Source: Takakia lepidozioides (lineage: Eukaryota > Streptophyta > Takakiopsida > Takakiales > Takakiaceae). From it: a stretch of DNA of 64,000 bases. The stretch is from the NCBI GenBank assembly GCA_030704615.1, contig CM060732.1, forward strand, positions 23,064,001-23,128,000, in the 5' to 3' direction. Each line of letters begins with the position of its first letter. Positions within the stretch are counted from its first letter, which is position 1. The position numbers and the translations under genes are program-made. The notes under the pieces are model-generated. The model was not told where the DNA came from. It ran no database searches and saw only the letters and a program-made list of their open reading frames with translations. This document shows positions 29,719-40,974 of this stretch, one piece after another.

Positions 29719-30689
29719 TCGTATCTGTGAGTGCCAGATACGAGTTAGTTGTAGCACTTGTGGTTTTTGCTTGAGAATGAGAGAAACCAAGTTGTTATGC
29801 AAGGAGCACCGTGGAGCTCTTGGTTGTTAGAAGCGGAGGCGATGTGGGTTACGAGGTGGTAGACCTTGGCATTCAATCTTCAGCTTCAGAGATGAAAGCA
29901 CCATGCTGCAGGTAATTCCAGAGCACCTTGATGGTTTCAGATTGTGTACATGCATGAGCAAGCATGATTGGGAAGAGGACCAGTCAAGAGCAGGTTATAG
30001 TGGCTTTGGTGGCAAAGCTGAGAACTGGACTTGGGAATGCGAGCTTTCATTGTGTGAAGGATTGCAAGACCAAGCGAAAGGGCTGATTTGGCTTGGGGCA
30101 AATCAGTGCACTTTGTGGAGTATGGTGAGATTGGACTGGACTTGGGAATGCGAGCTTTCATTGGTGAGAGTGGGGCATGTGTGGAGCATGCCTTCAGCCC
30201 ATTGAGGCTCTTTTTTTCAAGCTTTAGAGAGCTAGAACGGAAGGTCTAGGGCTGGTTTCCACTTGGAGTGAAAGAAAAGCACTTGTAGGGCCTATGTGAG
30301 TTGGGGTTTCAACTTCAAGCTTGAAGGGAATGCAACTCTTGAAGCAGCAGGTGTAGGGGGCTGGAATAGGCTCTAAGACAGATGCTATGGCCAAGGAGAG
30401 TGCTTAAATGAGTGCTCACAAGGGCTGGGAACCAGCAGGGCTTGGTTGTTTGCCATTGAGTTAGTGGCGTGTTTGGGGAGGCTAAGTGAGAAAGAGGCTT
30501 GGTTTGTGGCAACCACCTCATGGCATAGGGCTACTATGGTGGTGTGTGGGAGCCGAAAGAGCAAGAATACCTTGCTGATTTCCTCACAGCTGCCATAGCT
30601 CGGTGGAAAGAAGCCTAGAGTCCAAGAGACACAAACCCTAGCTTGGCGTGGCTAAACCCCTTGGAGAAATGGCTAAACTGCCAGAGCGG
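29719..30689 (+). other. Possible interior of a non-autonomous LTR element
   Basis: The first ~60 nt (tctgtgagtgcc, agcacttgtgg) still resemble the leader after the 27.6-kb 5' LTR. Beyond that no gag or pol motif appears. A 29-bp direct repeat containing ggacttgggaatgcgagctt occurs near 30018 and 30140. No gene is recognised. Confidence 0.4.
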
Positions 30690-31310
30690 CCATGGATGGG
30701 GCTGTGACGGGCTGTCCCTGTGGCCTTGGGGGTTGTGACGGGCTGTGAGGGGCTGTGCCGATGGCCTTCAGGGCTATGAGGGGCTGTGAGGGCTGTGCCG
30801 GTGGCCTTTTGGGCTGTGACAGGCTGTGCCCGTGGCCTTTAGGGCTCTGATGGGCTGTGAGGGGCTGTGACAGGCCGTGCCTGAGGCCTTTGGGGCTGTG
30901 AGGGGCTGTGAGGGGCTGTGAGAGGCCGTGCCTGAGGCCTTTGGGGCTGTGACGGGCTGTGAGGAGTTGTGTCAGGCCGTGCTTGAGGCCTTTGGGGCTG
31001 TGAGGGGTTGTGACAGGCTGTGCCCAGTGGCCTGTGGGGCTGTGACGGGCTGTGCGGGGCTATGAGAGGCTGTGCCCAGTGGCCAATGGGGCTGTGAGGG
31101 GCTGTGAGGGGCTGTGACAGGCTGTGGCAAGCTGTGCCATGTGGGGCTGTGACGGGCTGTGACAGGCTGTGCCTGAGGCCTTTGGGGCTGTGACGGGCTG
31201 TGCCCGTGGCCTTTGGGGCTGTGATGGGCTGTGAGGGGCTGTGACAGGCCGTGCCTGAGGCCTTTGGGGCTGTGATGGGCTGTTCTCTGTGACATTGGGC
31301 TCCCGCTGTG
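30690..31310. repeat. ggctgtg-type minisatellite
   Basis: About 620 bp of irregular units built from ggggctgtgaggggctgtga, gacaggctgtgcc and tgaggcctttggggctgtga. Basic periods are about 10-12 bp, grouped into longer units of roughly 60-70 bp ending in ggccttt(g/a)ggg. Apparent minus-strand frames (HSPSQPLTAP repeats) are artefacts of the repeat. Confidence 0.85.
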
Positions 31311-31399
31311 CCGCAGGGCCTTCGTCTTCATCATCTGAATATTCACATCCCTGCATCCCAATAGTCATCTTGTGAGTGGACCAACAACGATGTGACACT

Positions 31400-31690
31400 T
31401 GTTCATATTATGACATAGGAGGCACGGTGACGTTGCAGTGATGCAGACATATTTACGTATGTATCTTATGAATATACACCCAATCAAAACACGACATTTG
31501 TAACCATTGAAGTCATAGTTGTAGTCACTGACTTAGTCATATATGACTACATGACTACACATGACCAATGAAAACACGACATGTGCATTAATTAAAGTGA
31601 TAATGGAAGTGGCGTAGTCATACTCACGTCTGTATCTTATGACTTCTTGACTACAATCACCCAACGAAATGTCGACATGTGGAGAAGATG
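31400..31690 (+). repeat. Subterminal-type repeats, left side of a CACTA element
   Basis: Multiple gtagtcat / atgactac motifs in both orientations (for example near 31526-31560 and 31612-31650) match the motif-dense region at 37190-37800. In CACTA elements such repeats near each end bind the element's DNA-binding protein. The expected left CACTACA end was not found, so the left boundary is unknown. Confidence 0.45.
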
Positions 31691-32082
31691 ATCGTTGCAT
31701 TCAAAATTCAAACTAAAGTGCTGAAGGGAAAGTGGCGATCTTACCGGAAGAGAACAGCGTTGGAGAAGAGGATCCCTCCCGTGTATCATGTAATGATTCC
31801 TCACTGTTTCCAACAAGAGTACTTTTCCTCCATGACACTCATCACAGTTGCATAGCATTTTTGTATGCCCATTCCTTGTGGCATAAGCTTCTTCCACTCG
31901 CCATAGATGGTCATCTATTCTACGCCTACGCATCCGTTCGCCACCTGCACTGTACATGCTTTGAACGTCACCCCTTCCCTCTTTGCATGCTACGCACAGT
32001 GCATTGTCTCTAGTTTTGCACCAGCTGCCAATGTGCTATTTCTATATCTATAGTATACTATAAGTATCGTTTCTGAGTGTCC

Positions 32083-35000
32083 ATGGTGAAGCGGAAGGTC
32101 TTCGAAGTGACAGTCCCTCTCACTGAGTACGAGAAGTTCCGAGAGCGCCGGATTGCTGCCATAAAGGAGGTGGAAGCAACGTTCAAGCAGTCGATAGATG
32201 GGTGAGTTTAGTTCCTGACTTTGGATACCCACCCACTAAACTTGCAATTTGCCTTATCCTCTAACCTTCCTACAGCGATCATAAGCTTCATAGCACAAAT
32301 GGGGGCGAGTAGCTGCGACTTGTACAAATAGAGAGGCAAACAACATGCAGTGAGTGACGATTAGGTTTGAGGAGGGTGTGTCATTAGGCGGGAGAGGTCC
32401 GCCGTCATTCGTGGGCAGGCATTACGTCTTGGTAGGGTGCGGCTGTGGTTCAGCGTAGGCTTAAGAGTATTAGGGTATGTATGCTTACATTTGTTTGTGA
32501 TTGTTTGAGAGGGAGGTCATGGAGGTGTTTGTGCAGGCTTGCGGGAGCAAATCGCACTCGCAAGCCACGCGCTCCGAAGGAAAAAGGTAGGGATCAAGGT
32601 CCTGCAAGGCAAAGTGCCAGACTGAAGACGATGAAGACTACGATTTTGCATGAGGGCTCTTCTGAGGACGATGAGGACGATCCACTCCTCCCACGCTAGT
32701 GCGAGGCGAGTGCGTCGTCGGCGGATGCCACGGCAAGCCGAGGAGAACATGCCCATGCTCATGTCGCAGGACAAAAACGCCCATCATCTACACTACGAAC
32801 ACCTTCTCCGTCTGTGAGTTATAGTTCTTCACAATGACCATGATTCTAATTATGTATGTTTTTGGTAAAATCACGAAGAGATAGGGTATGTCTGTCAAGA
32901 CAGGGAAGTTGGACAATGCAGGGGTCAGCCAAGGCACAATCACAAATGATTTCCACTAGACAAGTTGAAGTGCCAAAGGCATGATGTCAGGCCAATGTAG
33001 ACTTCAGGTGTGTTCAAATTCCTTGCCCCATGAAACCAACGTCCTGGTACTAAGCTACAATGGCTACTTATAGAGATACTTGGGTTACTTATGCACCCAG
33101 AATATCAGTAAAACTTGGAGGGATACTTCTCATGGACCCATCAGGTTTGTCCATTTGATTCTTGCTATGGATTTCAGGAACACCCCATACCTAAGAGGGC
33201 TTAAAAATGTACTGGGAGGACATCATTGGGGCCAATCAAATTTGGGAGATTTACTGCCCAAGATCATACTGAGTTTTGGGTAATCTTGTCTTTACAAATG
33301 ATATGTGCTTCCAGTTGGTTTTGCATGAATTCAAGGATTTGCTGCTTGCTGCCTATATGTATGTGTAATCACCCACATTGTACTGGGGGAATTTCTTTTC
33401 AGGGCAAGCACAAGCGCACTGGATCCACGATCCCTGCTGCTAGCAATGAAGATGGCGCCCACAAGAACGCAGGAGGTGGCCCTAACTCTCCCAACGTTGT
33501 GGGTTCTGTGCCACCAGTACCCCCACCTTATTATGGTATGCCTCAGTACCCACAGTCTGGCACTCAGTATGGTCAGGGTCAATATGGTGCTCCTCCATAT
33601 GGCCAGTATGGCCAGTATCCTCCTCCACCATATTTGCCACCCCCTAATAGCTATGGGGGTGGCAGGCCACTGGAATATCCTCCTGCTTATGGACAGTATG
33701 GCCAGTATAGTCCTCGGCCTTCTGGCCAACAACCATGGCCACCAGTCCCTACTTGGCAGGATCCTGCTTTGAATTCTCCTGAGCGCACGGAGGTCTCTGA
33801 AGGAGGGGAGGGTGCCATTTCAAAGAATGAGAGAACCAATGCTTTAAGGAGGGCTAATAGCTCAGCCAAAATTGAAGCTGCCAAGGTCAAGGAAGACAGA
33901 ATAGCTGCAGGTCTTCCTCCCACGGTGATTTTGACGAACCTCAAAGGAGCCCCGTATGGTCAGACCCGGAATGTATGGCACGCTGCCCTTAAAGGACAGG
34001 CTTATCGCAAGCTAGATTGTTCCCTTGCCATCAACAACCAACCTGATGAAGTTGTATACAAAATCAGAGATCACCTGGCTAAGCTATTTTCATATACGCT
34101 GCACGAGTTAAAAGACTTCCACCTAAAACAAACAATTGGCAGAATAATGAAGAGCCAGCGTTATGAAGCACACACTGCGTGGTTGGGTGGTAAGGGGAAA
34201 CCCATTATTGTATCTGACGAGGTATGGAACAAGCTTGTAAGTTACTGGCAGACAGAGGTGTTCCACAAAGTGTCGGGCAACATGAAGAAGGCAAATGGTG
34301 CAATTCTGAATCCTACCAAGACTGGCCGTGGTGGGAAGGCAATGGTGGAAGCACGCTTGGTAAGTGGCATCATCACGACTCTGTATTTTGTTCCTCGTTG
34401 AATTGCTATGTGTATATAGTCAGCCCTCACATTGCTTACTGACTTGTGGCATGGGTTTGTTTGTGGCATGGATTAATTTGTAGGAAACACTATCAGGGTG
34501 CCCTCCTACATTATATGAAATTCAAGAGGGTTCAGTGTCACGGTTGTCAGCTGGGAGTGACAGGCGGGTAAGTGTGTTTTCCACGTTTGCTAGAGTGGTT
34601 GCTGCATCATAGGTTGCTAGGGTTTTTTTCACGGCTTTTGGCCTGGGTTTTCTTTCCAATGGTTGTTCATGCTAGGTTTTTTGGGTTTGATTCATACTTG
34701 GGCAAGTTTTCATGGATTGGCAGGAGGGAAGTCTTGCATATTCTACAGTAGTTGGCAGGATGGATGGCTTGGACAAACTGGTGGAATCACAAGGACGTGA
34801 CATGGCAAAATTAAAATTACAGATGCAGAGTATGATTGAGTACCAGAAAGCCATTGTGACGAGATTGGGGATTAATCTACCAGGCGCAGGACCAGTGACA
34901 TCTACGATGGATACGTCTGCTGTGACAGTATCAAAATGTTTGGAATCCCAATTTCAGACGGTAACTGGTGCTCACTCTAAGCCCTTATGTCTTCCTGTCA

Positions 35001-36655
35001 CTGATGATCTTTTGAATTTGACCGAGCAGCAGCAGGATACAGGGAAGGCCAGCTGTGAGGTACACGTGGAAATTCAGCCCTTGCCACGTACAAAGGCAGT
35101 AGCAGTCCAGGGGGCAATGGTGACAGAGCGGCCGGGCACACCGGATTCTAGTATGCAGGTATGTGGGAGTTTAGATGGGGAGGAAGATGCAGACGGGGAC
35201 AAAACAAACAAGCAGGTTGCTTTAATTTCTCCTGCTCACATGTTGAAGCCAAATGTCAGTTTACTTCCTGGACCAACGAGGAAGCATTTACTAATTCTGG
35301 ACTTAAATGGTCTGTTATGTGAATCTTTTCATTCTGCTAATGGGCCTGCATCCCTTCCCAAAGGTTTTGTGGGGAAGATGTGTGGCAAGAAGATGGTAGT
35401 TTTGAGACCACGCTGTTATGACTTTTTGCAAAAGTGTTTTGAACACTTTGAGGTGGGCGGTGTGGTCTTGTTGCCAAGCTCGCAACTTCTTCCCAATGGT
35501 GGACTATATTTTTGCAGCCCACACTAACCTGGTTTTCCAGTGGGATGCCCTTCACTGTGACGAGGATCCAGTCCTCCCATGCCGTAAGGGGTCTGATTCA
35601 AAGCCATTATATTTCAAAAACTTGTCCACAGTGTGGGCAGACTGGCCAGAATGGACTTATGAGGACACTGTTCTTGTTGACGACACACCAAGAAAGGCGG
35701 CAAACAATCCTCCCTTCAGTGGGATTTTTCCAGAGCCATGGAAGGTGCAACCAGATTCACCAACTGATGAGTATCTAACAGAGGTGTTGTGGCGTTTCTT
35801 GTGGAAGGCATCGAAAGCTGCCAGTATTCCCAAGTTTTTGGAGTCTCAGCCTGTTTTCGGACAACAACCATACAACACTGCTACTGTGAAGGTACAAACA
35901 TTCTGACAGTGCTCTAGAGGCTACATTTTTGTGGGTTCATTCATTGCATTGCTTTCCTGGATGCTTCTCCTCGGTTGCTTGATTAATGCTAGGTTTTCTT
36001 TGCAGCTTTTCATGTTGGTTTTTTTTGTTTGATTCATACTTGGATTTTGTTTCTATTCACTATTCCTGTTTGCTCATTGCTTTCCTGGTTGATCTCTGGT
36101 CTGTGACACAGGAACTTGTGACAAACAAAGGTGATATTGTCGACAAGCCGGTACAGACGAGGGGCAAGAGTGTCGACCCGGCGAGTAGCCCCCCAAAAGA
36201 GGTCTCACCACCACTGGAGACTGCAAATGGAGTAAGTCCAGGCCGTTGTCTTGTCTGTTATATTTTTTCCAACCTTGGGGCTATCTTTAACTTGCAAATC
36301 TTGAGTGTCCTAGTCGTGTGTATGTCATGGGTTTTCACATCGTGTTCTTTTTTGTGTGGAGTTGGGATCACAGTTCAGGGTGGGTGACGAGGTTCGGTTG
36401 TTGGATGTGAACTCCAAACGCAAGAAATGTGGAGTAGGGCTGATTGTTGCTCTTCAAGGTGCTGTGGTGGGTTACGGGTACCCTGCTGTGCCCCTTGATT
36501 ATGCCTGTGTGTACATCAAAGAGGCATGTGTCAGTAACACCCCTCTACCATATGTGAATGGTGTTAGGAAACAGACCGAGTTGGGGCAGGTGGTTGGCCA
36601 GACAACACTTTGGAGTCTAAAGTTACTGAAACTTATGGAGCTGCGGAAGGGATAG
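32083..36655 (+). pseudogene. CACTA accessory gene: Transposase_24-like + HAD phosphatase-like + DUF8039-like
   Basis: Seven exons join in phase with GT-AG introns: 32083-32201, 32537-32813, 33403-34359, 34484-34567, 34724-35891, 36112-36231, 36362-36655. Exon 3 has a PPYG/GQYGQY-rich region, then WNKLVSYWQTE and KVSGNMKKANGA, typical of plant En/Spm (Transposase_24) proteins. Exon 4 adds SGCPPTLYEIQEG. Exon 5 carries an HAD/FCP1-like domain: HLLILDLNGLL (motif I, second Asp replaced by Asn as I recall for a plant HAD subfamily), VLRPRCYDFLQKCFEHFEVG and TVLVDDTPRKAANNPP. The last exon (FRVGDEVRLLD, ending LWSLKLLKL) resembles DUF8039. Two lesions are visible: TAG at 32697-32699, and an extra base near 35460 inside the HAD domain. 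CACTA end repeats flank the gene. Confidence 0.75.
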
Positions 36656-37119
36656 TCAGTATTGCACTGTTTAACAGAGTTCTTGATTCTAATAGCACTA
36701 GAACATACTAGCTACAACAATTCAGCCCATGTGTGGGCTTACTTGTTTTTGGCTGGGCCTTTTGAGGCATGGATTTTTTTGACCTTGTGGCTTTTGAGGT
36801 GTCCATTGGGATATTGGTCTCATTTGGATTTTTGTAATGTGATTTATAGGCTTGTATTGCCCTGTAGTTGACTATTTTCATTCTCCTTGTGGTTGATAGT
36901 ATGCAGGAGGGATCCATTCTGTTTTCATGTTGGAATTTCACCATGTAATGAAGAATTTAAATCATTTAATTCACTTTCATTTTAAATAATAATATTAAAA
37001 ATAATACCATTAAAAAAAAATCCAAGGCTGCAATCTCCCTGTTCTTTTAAATATTAAATGAAAACTAAAAATTAAAATATGAACATTAAAAATATAAACT
37101 ATTTCGGAAAAAAAATCTT
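36656..37119. other. 3' flank, AT-rich, no gene
   Basis: Downstream of the stop the sequence turns AT-rich, with an aaataataatattaaaaat stretch near 36980-37080. No coding or RNA feature is recognised. It leads into the motif-dense subterminal region. Confidence 0.4.
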
Positions 37120-37735
37120 GATGACACGTGGCATCACTCTTGCTCAAACCAGAACACGTGGCAGTATATGACACGACATTCTTTATCCATATTTTCACCA
37201 CGTGTAAAGATCCGTAGTCATATATGCTAGTCATATATTTTGTCTGTGTGCCACATGTCACATCTCAAGTGCAACAGGTGTCCCGCTAATATCTCTCCAT
37301 GTAGACATCCCTGTAGTCATATGAGCGAGTCATGTAGTCACCACGTGTGAAATCTGCCATAGCACACGTGTCTCGCTAGTGCCTCTCCATGTAGGCATCA
37401 CTGTGTAGACATGTAGTCATATGATCATGGCAAGAAGTCGTGACATGTCAAATTCTCAGTGGCGCACGTGTCCATCCGTCGCCTCTCCATGTAGGCATCA
37501 CTTTGCAGACATATAGTCATATGATCCCCTGACGAATGCATGACGTGTCGCTTGCGCAGTGGCGCATGTGTCCCGCTGAAGCCTCTCCATGTAGGCAGCG
37601 CTCAACAGACAATGTAGTCATATAGTTGTGACTGCAACCATCTCTGCAGCAGGACTCCAGGTGCCACGCAAGTAGTCATGGATATGACTTGCAAAACGCA
37701 GTCCTAAAGACTAGTCGCTATGACAGGGCTTTTTT
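37120..37735 (-). repeat. Subterminal repeats of the CACTA element
   Basis: Four or more loosely tandem blocks combine cacgtgt, cgcta/cgctg, cctctccatgtaggca and gtagtcatatga, with a period of about 110-120 bp (near 37280, 37370, 37470 and 37570). Dense short motifs just inside a CACTA terminus are typical binding sites for the element-encoded protein. Confidence 0.6.
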
Positions 37736-37822
37736 CACTACAGAGTGATGTAGTCATGAACGCATATAAGACTGAAAAAATAGTCATATGTGAAGTCATA
37801 AAAACGCTCATCTGTTGTAGTG
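37736..37822 (-). mobile_element. CACTA element right terminus
   Basis: The sequence ends tctgttgtagtg at 37822; on the minus strand this reads CACTACAACAGATGAGCG. An inverted CACTACAGAGTG lies 75 bp inside at 37736. With the Transposase_24-like gene upstream this supports an En/Spm-type end. The three bases outside are atc; the partner end was not located. Confidence 0.6.
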
Positions 37823-38240
37823 ATCCCACTCGATATGATGAGCAGGTTCAGCTTGACTTCTCTCACACAAAAGACGCTGCCAAGATGGGGTTTGCTGCCC
37901 TAGATGACTTCCCGTCGTTGTTCTGGGCTGCAACATACAATTAATCTGGCCCATGGCGAGGGGCCTTGCCTTCCACCAATCATCTGTAAGTCCTGTGAAA
38001 CTGTTTTTGTGGCAGTTTGTAAGCAGTGGGCAGCGATGGTGGGCTGTTGTAGGATTTGATGAACTCAATGCCGTGTACTGACAACAACCCCTCATCTCTT
38101 ATGCAAGCATTCAACAAGCCAAGTTGACTGCAGAGCATATTCAGCCCCCCACGTTTCTAGTTGCCTAATGTTCTTCATCTCCTGGGCAGAGCATTTTCCA
38201 GGGTCTCCATCTGTGATGACACACTATCTTCTCATGTGGT
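37823..38240. other. No gene recognised
   Basis: Sequence between the CACTA terminus and the minus-strand hypothetical gene. No motif, repeat or convincing frame was found. Confidence 0.35.
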
Positions 38241-39528
38241 TCAGCTTCTGGTCTTGCTCTTGTTTGCACCACCCCAATGAAGGGCAGTTCCCACCTGCTT
38301 GATTCTCTCTATATGGTTGTCTTTGGGTCTTGGCAGGGTTTCCCACAACCGCCTTTCCTTTCCAGACTGCCAGTCATCAGCCTCGTTCTCCAATGCTTCA
38401 CTTTCTTCCCAAGTGAAGTGCTCTCCTCTTTTATGCTTCAACGTCCCTGCAGGTGTCTTTTCCTTCATCTCCCGTGGTGCTTTCGAATGAATGAGCACTG
38501 ATTTACATCTGTTGGCAACACTTACGGTGTCCCTTTCCTTGCATGCCACTGCAGGCCCGCATTGACTTTCTTGGCAGGGAAGTCTCCTCCTTCTCCCTCA
38601 TTTTCTGGCTCTGTTGGTGCCCCACTCACCATGCTATCAGGGCTGCATTTATTTTGTGGTGTTGCGCCAGCCAAGGGCGATCTTTCAGGCACCAGGTTTT
38701 CTACCCTGCCCTTCCACTTTTCATAAGCGAGGTGCCTGTCTTCCTCCCTTTCACTCTTCAGCCTCTCAGGCAGATTTTTCTTCATGCGATTGCTGCTCCC
38801 ATACTTCCAATCCTTGTTTAATTTTCTCCAGCCATCACCCTCAGATTTGACAAGGTATTGCTGCCCTTCCTTGTGTCTTTCCTCACTCCCAGCTGCTGGT
38901 TTTATCCCAGATTCACCTCTCATCCTTGCCTGGGGTCTTGCTTGCCAAACAGCCCTTGTGTGGGGAACTTCAACGAAAGGCAACATCTCATTCTCAGCTC
39001 CTGTCTTTGTACCTCTTTGCAGCAGTCCAGCCTTGGGTGCCTCACTTTCTGATTGCTGGGTTGCATTCTTCGCCACCAACATTTGACAAGAAAGTGTGCT
39101 CCATCTTCCTCATCTCCTACTGGTTCCCTTGATGCTTCACCTCGTATGTCTTCCTCCTCATGTTTTAGCAGCAGCTCCCATGCTTGAATTGCTACTTTTC
39201 CTCGTAGTTGATCTTGTGCTTTCCTTTTTCTCCGTAGCTTAATCAACAGTTTTGTCTTGGTAGCTCCCTTGCCATGAGTGCCTTGTCTCACTGCATCTCC
39301 CTTGGCTGCCCACCATCCGTTGAGTCTTTCTTGCACTATTATGACCCTCGTTGGCATGCACTTTGCTGCGATGCCCCACATGTATTTGCTGCTCCCTTTA
39401 ATCATCAACATAGTGCTCCAGAGCCAGTTCCTCATTGTTGACCAGTTGACCTTCTCAGCCCTTGGACACCATTTTCCCTTCTCCCATGTTGCCTCGTCTT
39501 TCTGCTTCATCATTTGCTTTACTTGCAC
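38241..39528 (-). CDS. Hypothetical charged protein gene, fragmented
   Basis: Three adjoining minus-strand stretches look coding: 38920-39528 (202 codons, rich in Lys/Arg/Trp, with KTKLLIKLRRKRKAQDQLRG), 38522-39082 (186 codons, Glu/Lys/Gly-rich, with DGWRKLNKDWKYGSSNRMKK) and 38241-38549 (102 codons, with HFTWEESEALENEADDWQSG). They overlap in different frames, so introns or frame breaks separate them. No domain, signal peptide or membrane segment is recognised. The plus strand has comparably long frames, so coding direction is not certain. It may be a transposon ORF, given its neighbours. Confidence 0.3.
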
Positions 39529-39856
39529 GATGTTGCTTCTTCCCTACAGCTCATCATGTGTTGTGGCTCTTTCCCATGTTGCACTCACTCCCATCATACG
39601 TTGTGCAGTTGATAAGACTGAGATGAGTTGATGCAGGATAGGGGGAGGGCTTGCTGGTGTATGTTGTCCGATAGGCCCCATGCACAGAGTCAAAGCTGGA
39701 AGTCAGCCTTGCAAGGACCCAAGTGAGAGAAGTCTGGTGGGGGTAGCATCTTGGGGGATGGCAGTTAGGGCAATGTGTGTCTAGGGCAATATATGTCATA
39801 GCAGCGGGTGATGTGCTGCCAATTTTGAGGATAGAGACAGCCTGTAAGCTGTAGAT

Positions 39857-40060
39857 TTGTATAAGTGGTTTCTTCTGACACATATTGCTCCCAGTTTGCC
39901 ACAACCAGTTGTTTGCGTTTGTAGTGCATGTGCGAGCCTGCTGGGGAAGGGCAAAGAGGTCCATGGTTGCATCGTCAAAGCTGGAATTGTGGCAGATGTC
40001 ATTCTGAACAATACCCTTGTGGACAGGGAGTGTTCAACAATATGGCTGACCGAAGGATAG
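39857..40060 (+). pseudogene. PPR-repeat fragment
   Basis: The plus strand encodes VVCVCSACASLLGKGKEVHG, then IVKAGIVADVILNNTLVDRE, the same PPR segment as the minus-strand blocks at 1-8.4 kb but in opposite orientation. It is followed directly by inverted copies of the ~560-bp repeat. It is a relic. Confidence 0.7.
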
Positions 40061-40074
40061 AGTGTAATGACTGC

Positions 40075-40974
40075 TAATGAAGGCACCTTCTTCAATTTCA
40101 CCTTGTTTTCCCCTCTTATCAGAATTGCCCCTAATTATTCATGTCTGAATTCTGCAAGTTAGCTGGTTGAGTGAAGCTTTGATAGTTTGGAGTGACTTTG
40201 ACATGATTCTGCCAATGTGACAACAGGAAAGTATCAAAAACAGGTAACACAGACGAGGAGAAGTTGTGGAATGAATATTTTTCTGACCCCAATCAATGGT
40301 GGGACAATCGAGGCAAGAAGGTGAATGTTTGTTGGATTATAGAGAGTAGCAGATGCACTTGAGCGTAGGAACTAGTGTGATAAGTTGAGTTGGGTGCTTC
40401 CTAGAAGAAGTCTAGGCTGTCATCCTCAACTGCTAGCAACAAGGCAAGGTTGTATGCATGATTCGTGTGAGGCATGGATAGTTGAAGGAGCAAGGATAGA
40501 GTGTGGGTGCAGATTCACCCAAGAGGGCCAGACTTCAAGCTCCAGATTAACTATGAAGCTACAAGAAACCTGCATGGGTAGATGGTCAACTGGCAGCAAC
40601 GGCACAATTGATAAAATCAGACATTGTTAATGAAGGCATCTTCTTCAGCACGTTTCACCCTGTTTTTCCCTCTTATTAGAATCGGTCCAAAATTTCCATG
40701 TTGAATTATGCAAGTTAACTGGTTGAGTGAATCTAGTTTGGAGTGACTTTGACATGATACTGCTATGTGACAATAGGAAAGTATCAAAAAACAAGTAACA
40801 GACATGAGGAGAAGCTGTGGAATGAATACTTTTCTGCCCCCAGTCAATGATGGGACAACCAAGGCAAAAAGGTGAATGTCTACTATATTTCAGAGAGTAG
40901 CAGATGCAATTGAGCATAGGAACTAGTGTGATAAGTTGAGTTGGGTGTTTCCTAGAACAAATGTAGGTTGTCAG
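40075..40974 (-). repeat. Dispersed ~560-bp repeat, two units inverted
   Basis: On the minus strand the order of landmarks equals the copies at 2.8-5.4 kb: tgactggggtcagaaaagt, agctaacttgcagaattca, aagagggaaaaacagggtga and the tgctgccagttgaccatct block. Unit junctions are near 40290 and 40860. The right edge at about 40974 abuts the methyltransferase-like gene fragment and appears to truncate it. Confidence 0.7.

Noticed and set aside
30690-31310. CRISPR-like array
   Set aside because: Units are contiguous and irregular with no unique spacers, in a eukaryotic context; it is a minisatellite.
30972-31398. Minus-strand Ser/Gln/Pro repeat proteins of 112-129 codons
   Set aside because: They lie entirely in the ggctgtg minisatellite; two frames are open at once, as expected of a short-period repeat.
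36700-37100. Non-coding RNA gene in the AT-rich flank
   Set aside because: No tRNA, snoRNA or snRNA features were visible; AT-richness alone is not evidence.
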